A DNA stretch of 35,874 bases, from contig CAJXMR010000032.1 in NCBI GenBank assembly GCA_913056305.1, positions 1-35,874 on the forward strand, given 5' to 3'. Positions 16,337 through 23,546 of this stretch are shown here, piece by piece. Each line of letters starts with the position of its first letter. Positions within the stretch are counted from its first letter, which is position 1. The DNA is from an uncultured Ralstonia sp. Its GTDB lineage: Bacteria > Pseudomonadota > Gammaproteobacteria > Burkholderiales > Burkholderiaceae. Both the position numbers and the translations under genes were made by a program. Under the pieces are notes generated by a model. It was given only the letters and a program-made list of their open reading frames with translations. It did not search any database and had not been told where the DNA came from.

Positions 16337-16400
16337 CGCCACTTGTGGCGCGTGCTATTCCTATAGGACGCATCGCCGCCACCCCGTGTGGCGAGCGATG
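16337..16400 (+). repeat. Two CGCCAC/GTGGCG palindromes upstream of the oxidase operon
   Basis: CGCCAC-TT-GTGGCG at 16337-16350 is a perfect palindrome. At 16371-16400 a second and longer inverted repeat uses the same core: CATCGC + CGCCAC, a 5-base loop, then GTGGCG + GCGATG with one bulged base. The first lies just upstream of the -10-like TATAGG, and the second would be in the leader. They could be sites for the same regulator, or the second a leader hairpin. Confidence 0.5.
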
Positions 16401-16627
16401 CCGCCGGACCCGAGTGCCAGAACAGCAGAGCGCGCGGCCATGCCCGACCAGGCGTGGATCACGCACAGGTTTGCAACCGCCTCACCGGAGCCCCCATGCC
16501 GACGTCGCCTCACCTCACTCCCGGCGGACCGCCCCTCACGGCCACCTTCCCCGCCATGCTCGTCGCCGCCGGCCATCCCCGGCGCGGCTGATCCTCCAGA
16601 CGCATCACGCCCGCCAAGGGGCCTGCC

Positions 16628-18214
16628 ATGACTACTGTCTCGATACTGCTGAGTGCCTTCGTGCTCTCGGTGATCGCGCTCGCCGTGTTCATCTGGAGCA
16701 TGCAGAAGGGCTTGTTCGACACATCGCCCGGCGCGGCGTCGGTCATCTTCAATACCGAGGCCCACGCGCCGGAAGACCCATCCGCCGCCGTCGACCCCGC
16801 CCACCCGCAAGACCTCTCGCGCGACGACGCGGATGAATCGTCCGCGCCGGTGGTGTTCCTGCTGCTGTGCTGCGCCATGGTGTGGCTGCTGGTGGCGTCG
16901 CTGGCGGGGCTCACGGCATCGATCAAGCTGCACGAGCCGGATCTGCTGGCTTACGTGCCGTGGCTGTCGTTCGGCCGCATCCGCACCATCCACCTGAACG
17001 CGGTGGCCTACGGCTGGGCACCGATGGCGGGGCTCGGCATCGCCATGTTCCTGCTGCCGCGCCTGCTCAAGACGCCGCTGGTGGGCGCGCGCTACGCGGT
17101 GGTCGGCGGGGTGCTGTGGAACGCGGGGCTGATCGCCGGGCTGGGCGCCATCGCGGTGGGCATCTCCGACGGGCTGGAGTGGCTGGAGATCCCGTGGCAG
17201 GTCGACCTGCTGATGGTGGCGGGCGGCGCGCTGGCCGCCATGCCGCTGGTGCTGACGCTGGTCAACCGCCGTGCCGAGCACCTGTACGTGTCGGTCTGGT
17301 ACATGGGCTGCGCGCTGTTCTGGTTTCCGGTGCTGTTTCTGGTGGCGAACATCCCGGGGCTGCACTTCGGGGTGGAGCAGGCGACCATGAACTGGTGGTA
17401 CGGCCACAACGTGCTGGGGCTGTTCTACACGCCGCTGGCGCTCGCCTCGGTCTACTACTTCCTGCCCAAGATCATCGGGCGGCCGGTGCAGTCGTACGGG
17501 CTGTCGCTGGTGGGCTTCTGGGCGCTGGCGTTCTTCTACGGGCAGGTGGGCGGCCACCACCTGGTGGGCGGGCCGGTGCCGGGCTGGCTGATCACGTTGT
17601 CGATCGTGCAGAGCATGATGATGCTGGTGCCGGTGATCGCCTTCTCGATCAACCAGCACCAGACGCTGCGCGGCAACTTCCACCGCCTGGTCGACTCGCC
17701 CACGCTGCGCTTCGTCACGCTGGGCGGGATGATGTACACGGTCAGCTCGATCCAGGGTTCGTTCGAGGCGCTGCGCTCGGTGAACGTGGTGACGCACTTC
17801 ACGCACTTCACGGTGGGGCATGCGCACCTGGGGCTGTACGGCTTCGTGAGCCTGGTGTTCTTCGGCTCGATCTATTTCATCCTGCCGCGCGTGATCGGCC
17901 GTGAATGGCCGTACCGCTGGATGATCTACGGCCACTTCTGGCTGGCCACCCTCGGCATCGGCATCTACTTCGTCGCGCTCACCATCGGCGGCACGCTGCA
18001 GGGGCTGGCCATGCTGGATGCGACCAAGCCCTTCATGGATTCGGTGGCGGTGACGATCCCGTACCTGAAGGCCCGCTCGGTGGGCGGCGCGCTCATGGTG
18101 ATCTCGCACCTGCTGTTCATCACCAACTTCGCGTGCGCGGTGCTGGGGGTCGGTCCGCATCGTGACCAGCCGGTGATGTTCCGCCGGGTTCGCACACCGG
18201 TGACGGGGGCCTGA
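16628..18214 (+). CDS. CcoN-like C-family haem-copper oxidase subunit I with CcoS-like N-terminus
   Basis: A 528-residue catalytic subunit. Haem and copper ligands are visible: His122 (RTIHLN, low-spin haem), His260 (WWYGHN, CuB), His310/His311 (GGHH, CuB), and His398 and His400 (VGHAH, haems). Tyr304, six residues before the HH pair, matches the tyrosine that is cross-linked to a CuB histidine in cbb3 oxidases; NO reductases of the NorB type lack it. The FEG motif of classical CcoN is IQG here (Gln376). Residues 1-45 look like a CcoS maturation protein (one helix, then WSMQKGLFDTSPGAASVIF), joined by an acidic linker to CcoN. AAGGGG precedes the ATG. CcoO- and CcoP-like genes follow directly. 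It may be an oxidase, or may reduce NO as well. Confidence 0.88.
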   Translation: MTTVSILLSAFVLSVIALAVFIWSMQKGLFDTSPGAASVIFNTEAHAPEDPSAAVDPAHPQDLSRDDADESSAPVVFLLLCCAMVWLLVASLAGLTASIKLHEPDLLAYVPWLSFGRIRTIHLNAVAYGWAPMAGLGIAMFLLPRLLKTPLVGARYAVVGGVLWNAGLIAGLGAIAVGISDGLEWLEIPWQVDLLMVAGGALAAMPLVLTLVNRRAEHLYVSVWYMGCALFWFPVLFLVANIPGLHFGVEQATMNWWYGHNVLGLFYTPLALASVYYFLPKIIGRPVQSYGLSLVGFWALAFFYGQVGGHHLVGGPVPGWLITLSIVQSMMMLVPVIAFSINQHQTLRGNFHRLVDSPTLRFVTLGGMMYTVSSIQGSFEALRSVNVVTHFTHFTVGHAHLGLYGFVSLVFFGSIYFILPRVIGREWPYRWMIYGHFWLATLGIGIYFVALTIGGTLQGLAMLDATKPFMDSVAVTIPYLKARSVGGALMVISHLLFITNFACAVLGVGPHRDQPVMFRRVRTPVTGA

Positions 18215-18216
18215 CC

Positions 18217-18822
18217 ATGCAGAACGAAACCGCTTTGCTGACGGGCGGCATGACCATGCTGGCCATCGCCACCAGCGCGCTGGTCGTCATTCCCTACCTG
18301 CAGTTGCAGGACGTGAAGCCGACCGAAGGGCTCAAGCCCTATACCTCGGCGCAATTGCGCGGGCGCGAGGTGTACATCGCCAACGGCTGCATCTACTGCC
18401 ATTCGCAGCAGCCACGCGATGCGGCGTTCGCGCCCGATGCCAAGCGCGGCTGGGGTCGCGTCTCGGTGCCGGGGGACTACTACTACGACCATCCGCACCT
18501 GCTCGGCACCATGCGCACCGGGCCGGACCTGCTCAACATCGGCGTGCGCCAGCCCAGCGCCGACTGGCATCTTGGCCACCTGTTCCAGCCGCGCGCCTAC
18601 GTGCCGGGCAGCATCATGCCGAGCTACCCATACCTGTTCGAGGTGAAGGACGCGCCCGACCCCGGCGAGAAGCCCATCACGCTGCCCGAGGGCTACAAGC
18701 CGCCCGGCAAGGTGGTGGTGCCCACGCCGGCGGCGCTGGACCTGGTCGCCTACCTGCAATCGCTGAACCGGACCGGCCCAGTCCTGCCGGCGCCGCCGAA
18801 GCCAGCCGAAGCATCCAAGTAA
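18217..18822 (+). CDS. CcoO-like membrane cytochrome c
   Basis: A 201-residue monohaem cytochrome c anchored by one N-terminal helix (about 8-28). The haem site is Cys58-x-x-Cys61-His62 (CIYCH) and the sixth ligand is probably Met134 in SIMPSYP. The motifs KPYTSAQLRGREVYI, the tyrosine-rich GDYYYDHP and RTGPDL are those of CcoO/FixO. It begins 2 bases after the CcoN-like stop. It passes electrons to the CcoN-like subunit in the inner membrane. Classical cbb3 operons have CcoQ and the dihaem CcoP next; here a single monohaem cytochrome follows. Confidence 0.93.
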   Translation: MQNETALLTGGMTMLAIATSALVVIPYLQLQDVKPTEGLKPYTSAQLRGREVYIANGCIYCHSQQPRDAAFAPDAKRGWGRVSVPGDYYYDHPHLLGTMRTGPDLLNIGVRQPSADWHLGHLFQPRAYVPGSIMPSYPYLFEVKDAPDPGEKPITLPEGYKPPGKVVVPTPAALDLVAYLQSLNRTGPVLPAPPKPAEASK

Positions 18823-18832
18823 GGGGGCGGAC

Positions 18833-19435
18833 ATGGACCCGAACCAAGACACCGACAAGCGCCACGCCGCCGCCGCCCGCGAGCGCGAGCACGAAGATCC
18901 GCACGAGGGCAGCAACCCGATCTCGCGCGCGGTGCTGATCCTGGCCGCCGGCCTCGCGGCCTGGGGCGCGTGGTACATCGCCACTGCCCCGATCGACCAG
19001 CCCGCCCGCCTGGGTGACCGCCGCACCGTCGCCGACCTGACCGCCAAGGCTGGCGGCGCGGATGGCGCCAGCATCTTCACGGCGCGCTGCGTGGCCTGCC
19101 ACCAGGCCACGGGGATGGGCCTGCCCGGCGCCTTCCCGCCGCTGGCCGGCTCCGAGTGGGTCAACGGCGATGCGCACAAGGTCGCCTCGATCGTGCTGCG
19201 CGGCATCACCGGGCCGCTCACGGTCAAGGGCGCCCAGTTCAACGGTGCCATGCCGCCGTTCGCCGACCAGCTGAGCGACGCGGAGATCGCCGCCGTGCTC
19301 ACTCACGTGCGCAGCCAGTGGGGCAACAGCACGCCGCCCATCACGCCGGACATCGTCGCCGAGACGCGCACCAAGACCGCCAGCATGACGGGCCCGTTTG
19401 CGGGCGAAGCCGCGCTGGGCAAGCCGGGTGGCTAG
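18833..19435 (+). CDS. Membrane-anchored monohaem cytochrome c (CcoP-like)
   Basis: A 200-residue protein with a charged cytoplasmic N-terminus rich in Arg, Glu and His (residues 1-30), one membrane helix (about 32-50) and a periplasmic cytochrome c domain. Haem is bound by Cys86-x-x-Cys89-His90 (CVACH), with Met140 (NGAMPPF) as the likely sixth ligand. FPPLAGSEWV is typical of c-type domains in oxidase subunits. It starts 10 bases after the CcoO-like gene, behind AAGGGGG. It probably takes the place of CcoP as electron entry subunit, with one haem instead of two. Confidence 0.9.
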   Translation: MDPNQDTDKRHAAAAREREHEDPHEGSNPISRAVLILAAGLAAWGAWYIATAPIDQPARLGDRRTVADLTAKAGGADGASIFTARCVACHQATGMGLPGAFPPLAGSEWVNGDAHKVASIVLRGITGPLTVKGAQFNGAMPPFADQLSDAEIAAVLTHVRSQWGNSTPPITPDIVAETRTKTASMTGPFAGEAALGKPGG

Positions 19436-19445
19436 CGCAGGCTCC

Positions 19446-20084
19446 ATGCCCGCGGCGCCGCGCGGCTGGGGGCCGGCGCTCGCGCTGGCAGCCGTCATGG
19501 TGATGGGCGTGGCGGGCTTCGCGCGACTGACGCAGGGCTTTGCGGTGTGGACGCTGGACGACCGCCGCGCCGAACGCGTGGCCGAACGCACGCTGCAGTT
19601 TCCTCCGGTCGAAATACGTGACCAGCAGGGTCAGCCCGCCACCCTGTTCACGCCCGGCCGCGCCGAGCCCGCGCGCATGCTGCTGGTCAGCTTCATCTAC
19701 ACGCGCTGCATGACCGTGTGCCGCGCGCTGGGCGCGGAGTTCACCCAACTGAAGCGGCGCATCACGGCCGACGGGCTGGCGGGCAAGGTCGGCCTGCTCT
19801 CGATCTCCATCGACCCGGCACGCGACGACACCCGCAGCCTGGCCGCCTACGCCGCCGACCAGCAGGCGCAGCTGCCCGGCTGGCGCATCGTCGCGCCCAC
19901 TTCCGCCGCCACGCTGCAACACCTGCTGCGCACGCTCGACGTGGTGGCGATCCCCGACGGCCTGGGCGGCTTCGAGCACAACGGCGGCATCCACGTGGTC
20001 GATGCGCACGGCCGTGTGCTGGCGATCTACGACCTGGAGGCGTTCGAGCAGGCCTACGCGTTCGCGCAGGGGGCCGCACGATGA
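19446..20084 (+). CDS. SCO family copper chaperone-like protein
   Basis: A 212-residue protein with an N-terminal membrane helix (about 9-27) and a thioredoxin-fold SCO domain. The copper ligands of SCO proteins are present: Cys88-x-x-x-Cys92 (RCMTVC) and His178 (FEHNGG). SFIYTRC and LSISIDPARDD are family motifs. SCO proteins deliver copper to oxidases or reduce their cysteines, so this gene fits assembly of the copper centre in the oxidase of this operon. I chose ATG at 19446; a GTG at 19428 overlapping the previous stop is possible. The stop overlaps the next start as ATGA. Confidence 0.92.
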   Translation: MPAAPRGWGPALALAAVMVMGVAGFARLTQGFAVWTLDDRRAERVAERTLQFPPVEIRDQQGQPATLFTPGRAEPARMLLVSFIYTRCMTVCRALGAEFTQLKRRITADGLAGKVGLLSISIDPARDDTRSLAAYAADQQAQLPGWRIVAPTSAATLQHLLRTLDVVAIPDGLGGFEHNGGIHVVDAHGRVLAIYDLEAFEQAYAFAQGAAR

Positions 20085-20701
20085 ACCCTGCCCGCGCGCT
20101 CACGGTGTCCGGCCTGCGCGCCGATCCGCGCCATGCAGCCCGCATCGGCACGCTGCTGGCGGCGGTCGTGCTGGCCGTACCGCCACTGCGTGCGCTGGCT
20201 GAGGCATCGATGGCGCTGCAGATGCTGATCCTGCTGCCGCTGGTGTTTGCCTGCGGCTGGGGATTGCCCGCGTGGCTGGGCGGGGTGCGCCAGGCAAACC
20301 TTGCTGCGGCCACGCGACCTTACGCGCTGGCGCTGCAGACCTTCGCCACCTTCGCCACCAGCGTGTGGATGGTGCCGCTGGCGCTGGACCTGAGCCGACT
20401 CGACAGCACCGTCAACCTCGCCAAGTACGCACTCGTGCTGGCCGCCGGCACCGCCGCGCGGCTCGGCTGCCGGGGCGGCGCGTGGCCCGTCACGCTGTTC
20501 TTTGCCGGCAACTTCGTGTGGATGATGGTGACGGCCGGCGCGCTCTACCTGGACGCCGAGCGCCGCCTGTGCGGCAACTTCCTGCTGCGTGACCAGCAGA
20601 TCGCCGGGGCGGGGCTGGTGGGGGGCGGGCTGCTGCTGGGTATCGCGCTTTGTCTGTGGGCGGCACATCATGCGACGCCGCAGGCCGGCACTTCCCGATA
20701 A
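20081..20701 (+). CDS. Conserved membrane protein of unknown function
   Basis: A 206-residue protein with five or six hydrophobic helices (roughly 22-40, 46-66, 82-100, 114-128, 138-156, 178-194). I do not recognise a named family. It has few histidines in the helices and so no obvious haem or copper site; RLCGNFLLRDQQ near 168 is the most distinctive segment. The start codon overlaps the SCO stop (ATGA), so it is translationally coupled to it, and nsrR follows. By position it is probably an assembly factor or accessory subunit of the oxidase. A distant CtaG-like relation is possible but I cannot show it. Confidence 0.75.
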   Translation: MNPARALTVSGLRADPRHAARIGTLLAAVVLAVPPLRALAEASMALQMLILLPLVFACGWGLPAWLGGVRQANLAAATRPYALALQTFATFATSVWMVPLALDLSRLDSTVNLAKYALVLAAGTAARLGCRGGAWPVTLFFAGNFVWMMVTAGALYLDAERRLCGNFLLRDQQIAGAGLVGGGLLLGIALCLWAAHHATPQAGTSR

Positions 20702-20722
20702 GATGCGTCTATCGTGAATGTT
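20700..20722 (+). promoter_or_regulatory. NsrR-like half site upstream of nsrR
   Basis: AAGATGCGTCT at 20700-20710 matches the NsrR half site AAGATGCATTT at 9 of 11 positions. It lies 40-50 bases before the nsrR start codon. The second half (20712-20722) is weak, about 6 of 11. Single half sites can bind NsrR in E. coli, so autoregulation is possible. Confidence 0.4.
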
Positions 20723-20750
20723 TTGCGCGGCGGCCAGCCGCGCGCCCGCC

Positions 20751-21233
20751 ATGCGACTGACCGACTACACCGACTACAGCCTGCGCACGCTGATCTACGT
20801 GGCCGTGCATCCGGGCGAACTCGTCACGATCCAGCGCATCGCCGATGCGTTCGACATTCCCAAGAACCACCTGATCAAGATCGTGCAGAAGCTCGGGCAG
20901 GATGGCTTCCTGCATACCGTGCGCGGGCGCGCGGGCGGCATCACGCTGGGCCGCCCGGCCGTCGAGATCAACGTGGGCGCGGTGGTGCGCGCCACCGAGC
21001 CCGACTTCAGCCTGGTCGAGTGCTTCCACGCCGAGGACAACCACTGCGTCATCACCCGCGTGTGCGGGCTGCGCGGGGTGCTGGCCTCTGCGCTGATGGC
21101 GTATTTCAACGTGCTCGACGGCTACACGCTGCAAGACCTGATCGGCAAACCCGGCGCCCTGAACCGTGTGCTGGATGCGGGCGTGGCGCTGCCGATGCCG
21201 CGCGCAGTCAAGGCAAAAGCACCGAAGGGCTGA
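20751..21233 (+). CDS. NsrR, NO-sensing Rrf2-family repressor
   Basis: A 160-residue Rrf2-family regulator. It opens MRLTDYTDYSLRTLIYVA, as NsrR proteins do, with a winged helix (ADAFDIPKNHLIKIVQKL) and the wing VRGRAGG. Three cysteines that would hold an iron-sulphur cluster are at 91, 99 and 105, and Asp8, a fourth ligand in Streptomyces NsrR, is present. NsrR represses NO-defence genes until NO attacks its cluster. The ATG at 20751 gives the family length. It ends the operon begun by the CcoN-like gene and faces hmp-nnrS across the divergent region, so local control of both is very likely. Confidence 0.92.
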   Translation: MRLTDYTDYSLRTLIYVAVHPGELVTIQRIADAFDIPKNHLIKIVQKLGQDGFLHTVRGRAGGITLGRPAVEINVGAVVRATEPDFSLVECFHAEDNHCVITRVCGLRGVLASALMAYFNVLDGYTLQDLIGKPGALNRVLDAGVALPMPRAVKAKAPKG

Positions 21234-21256
21234 TTCCGGGCAATGCCGGCGCCAGC

Positions 21257-22729
21257 TTAGGCCGATTGCGACGGCGCCTCCGACTGCGGCACGCTCGCGC
21301 GCCGCAGCCACACTGTCACCATCAGGCCGGCCCCGCCCGGGCCCGGCGCCAGCGCAATCTGCCCGCCCATGGTGTCGACGATCTGCCGCACGATGGCCAA
21401 CCCGAGGCCGCTGCCCTCGGTGTGGGAGCCGGCCAGTCGCGTGAAGCGTTCGAACACGCGCGCGTAGGCTTCGGGCGGGATGCCCGGGCCGTCGTCCGAC
21501 ACCGTCAGCATGGCCCAACCGTAGTCGGCCGAGACGTTCACCGTCACGCGGCCGTCCTCGTGGGTGTAGCGCACCGCGTTGTCGACCAGGTTGAACAACA
21601 GCGCGGTCAGCAGCGTGCGGTTGCCCGAGGTCCAGACGGGGGACTCCGCGCTCTCCAGCCCGAGGTCGATGCGGCGGCCGTCAGCCAGCAGCGCCAGGTC
21701 TTCCAGCACGTGTTGCGCCACCGGCACCAGGTCCACCAGCTCGCAGGCCACCTGCGAGGCTTCGGCCTGCGACAGCAGCAGCAGGTCGTTGATCAGGTCG
21801 GCCAGGTTGCGCGTGCTGGTGCGTGCGGCGCGCAGCACGTCATGCAGGGCCGCGTCGGCGTTGGCTTGCGCGGCCACCTGCATCTGCGTGTCGAGAATCG
21901 CCAGCGGCGTGCGCATCTGGTGCGCGGCATCGGCAATGAAGCGCTTCTGCGTGACGGCATTGTCGGCAATGCGGTGCAGGTACTGGTTGAGGGCCAGGGC
22001 AATGGGCTGCAGCTCGCGCTGCAGGGTGGTCGGGTCCAGCGGCGCGAGGTCGGTCGGCGCGCGTGCCGACACGTTGCCGGCCAACCCCAGGATGGGCCGC
22101 AGCTCGAGCGTCAGGCCGATCAGGATCATCGCCAGCGCCAGGCCCACCAGCACCATCTGCCGCAGCAAGGACGGCCACCACAGCTGGCGGATCATGGCGT
22201 CGCGGCCGTTGACGGTCTGGGCCACACGCGTGAGCACGCGCTCGGAGCGGCCGGCGTCGTACATGGTGCGCACCACCGTGGCGATATGCACGGGCCGCCG
22301 TTGCCCGGCGGTTGGGTCGGCGATGGTATCGGCGTAGACCCCGGCGTCCGGCAGGCCCGCGGCATCGAAGGGCGGGCGCGTGCCGAAATCGAGCCGCCCG
22401 GCCAGCAGCCGCCCATGCTCGGTCACCACCTGGTAGAACACCTGATCACGCACCGGCGCCTCGGGCGCGGCGAACACCGCGAGCGCCGCCGGCGGCACCG
22501 ACGCGCGCAGGCGGCCTTCGTCCCATTCGATCTGGCCGCTGATCATCTGCGCGGCGGTGTTGAGCGCATGGAAGTGGACCACGTCGGCGTTGTGGCGCGC
22601 GGCGGCCAGGTCCAGCCAGCCATCGGCGCCCACGTACACGGCCAGCGGCAGCGCCAGCCACAGGGCCAGCCGCAGGCGCAGGCTACGCGCGCGCGGCGTC
22701 GGCGGGCTCTGACTATTGGGCAGACGCAT
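21257..22729 (-). CDS. TctE-like sensor histidine kinase
   Basis: A 490-residue membrane kinase. Helices lie at about 20-38 and 190-210. The periplasmic part (about 40-188) has the fold pattern of TctE/PhoQ-type sensors (HALNTAAQMISGQI, then YQVVTEHGRLLAG). The phospho-accepting His270 is in DAAHQMRTP, and the ATPase boxes are NLVDNAVRYT, DDGPGIP and GSGLGLAIV. TctE-type kinases often control uptake of tricarboxylates or related acids. The gene overlaps its regulator by 17 bases. The divergent binding-protein gene at 23547 is the likely sensor partner or target. Confidence 0.92.
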   Translation of the reverse strand: MRLPNSQSPPTPRARSLRLRLALWLALPLAVYVGADGWLDLAAARHNADVVHFHALNTAAQMISGQIEWDEGRLRASVPPAALAVFAAPEAPVRDQVFYQVVTEHGRLLAGRLDFGTRPPFDAAGLPDAGVYADTIADPTAGQRRPVHIATVVRTMYDAGRSERVLTRVAQTVNGRDAMIRQLWWPSLLRQMVLVGLALAMILIGLTLELRPILGLAGNVSARAPTDLAPLDPTTLQRELQPIALALNQYLHRIADNAVTQKRFIADAAHQMRTPLAILDTQMQVAAQANADAALHDVLRAARTSTRNLADLINDLLLLSQAEASQVACELVDLVPVAQHVLEDLALLADGRRIDLGLESAESPVWTSGNRTLLTALLFNLVDNAVRYTHEDGRVTVNVSADYGWAMLTVSDDGPGIPPEAYARVFERFTRLAGSHTEGSGLGLAIVRQIVDTMGGQIALAPGPGGAGLMVTVWLRRASVPQSEAPSQSA

Positions 22730-23387
22730 CGCGCAACAGGTAGCCGAGCCCGCGCAGGGTGACGATGGTGGCGGCGGAATGCTCGAGCTTCTTGCGCAGA
22801 CGGTGGATGTAGATCTCGATGGCCTCGGGGCTGGCGTCGTCCTCCAGCCCGAACACGCCGTTGACCAGCGCCGGCTTGGACACCGTGCGCCCGAGCTTGA
22901 GCATCAGGATCTCCAGCACGGTGTGCTCGCGCGCGGGCAGCAGCAGCGGCCGCCCGGCCAGCGAGAAAGTGCGGCTGCCGGTGTGGTACGTCAGGTCGCC
23001 GCATTGCAGCTCGACCGCATTGGCCGGCGTGTTGCGGCGCACCAATACCTGGATGCGGGCGATCAGCTCGCGAATCTCGAACGGCTTGACGAGGTAGTCG
23101 TCGGCGCCGGCACCCAGGCAGGCCACCTTGTCGTCGATGCCGCCGCTGGCCGTCAGGATCATCACCGGCACCGGGTTGCGCCGGTCGCGCAGGCGTTGCA
23201 ATACGGCCCGCCCGGACAGGGTCGGCAGCTGCAGGTCCAGCAGCACCACGTCGTAGTGTTGCGTGAGCAACAGTGTGTCAGCCGAGTCGCCGTCAGTGGC
23301 ATGATCGACCGTGAAGTGCGCGCGGCGCAGCGCCTCGGACAGCCATTGCGCCAGGGGGGCGTTGTCTTCGATCAGGAGCAGCTTCAT
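22713..23387 (-). CDS. TctD-like OmpR-family response regulator
   Basis: A 224-residue regulator. Receiver: acidic E7/D8, phospho-accepting Asp51 (VVLLDLQLP) and Lys in DYLVKPFE near 101. Winged helix at about 125-220, with EIYIHRLRKK and the terminal LRGLGYLL. The start at 23387 (MKLLLIED) is fixed by the domain; the frame is open further upstream into the divergent promoter. It is the partner of the TctE-like kinase. The intergenic 159 bases to the divergent binding-protein gene probably hold its sites. Confidence 0.93.
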   Translation of the reverse strand: MKLLLIEDNAPLAQWLSEALRRAHFTVDHATDGDSADTLLLTQHYDVVLLDLQLPTLSGRAVLQRLRDRRNPVPVMILTASGGIDDKVACLGAGADDYLVKPFEIRELIARIQVLVRRNTPANAVELQCGDLTYHTGSRTFSLAGRPLLLPAREHTVLEILMLKLGRTVSKPALVNGVFGLEDDASPEAIEIYIHRLRKKLEHSAATIVTLRGLGYLLRDASAQ

Positions 23388-23546
23388 GCGAAGGCGACGC
23401 GGCTTGTTGAGCGTATTGAAAGCGGTTTGTGGGTTACCGCCACCTAGAATGGGGACGGCTGCCTGCGCGCGCGCCGGAGACATCACATCAATAAATCCGG
23501 TTGCGCGCGACACTAGTAACTACAAAATATAGCCGGAGACAACTCA

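Larger units (their letters stand above)
16081..16627. other. Divergent control region between hmp and the oxidase operon
   Basis: These 547 bases hold no gene. They contain the hmp promoter with an NsrR-like site (16187-16218). They also contain an inverted repeat TATTTG/CAAATA at 16100-16119 in the hmp leader, and two CGCCAC/GTGGCG palindromes upstream of the oxidase operon (16337-16400). TATAGG at 16362-16367 is a weak -10 candidate for the rightward operon. TTGATATGCAACAA (16205-16218) also resembles an FNR/Dnr box, with one mismatch in the second half. Confidence 0.5.

Noticed and set aside
16628..18214. Calling the oxidase subunit NorB (cytochrome c-dependent NO reductase)
   Set aside because: The cross-linked tyrosine position (Tyr304) and the CcoO/CcoP-like partners fit a cbb3-like enzyme. 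NO reduction is kept only as a hypothesis.
20714..22762. A 682-codon open frame on the plus strand across nsrR and antisense to the TctE-like kinase
   Set aside because: It is another shadow frame; nsrR in a different frame and the kinase on the other strand explain the coding pattern.
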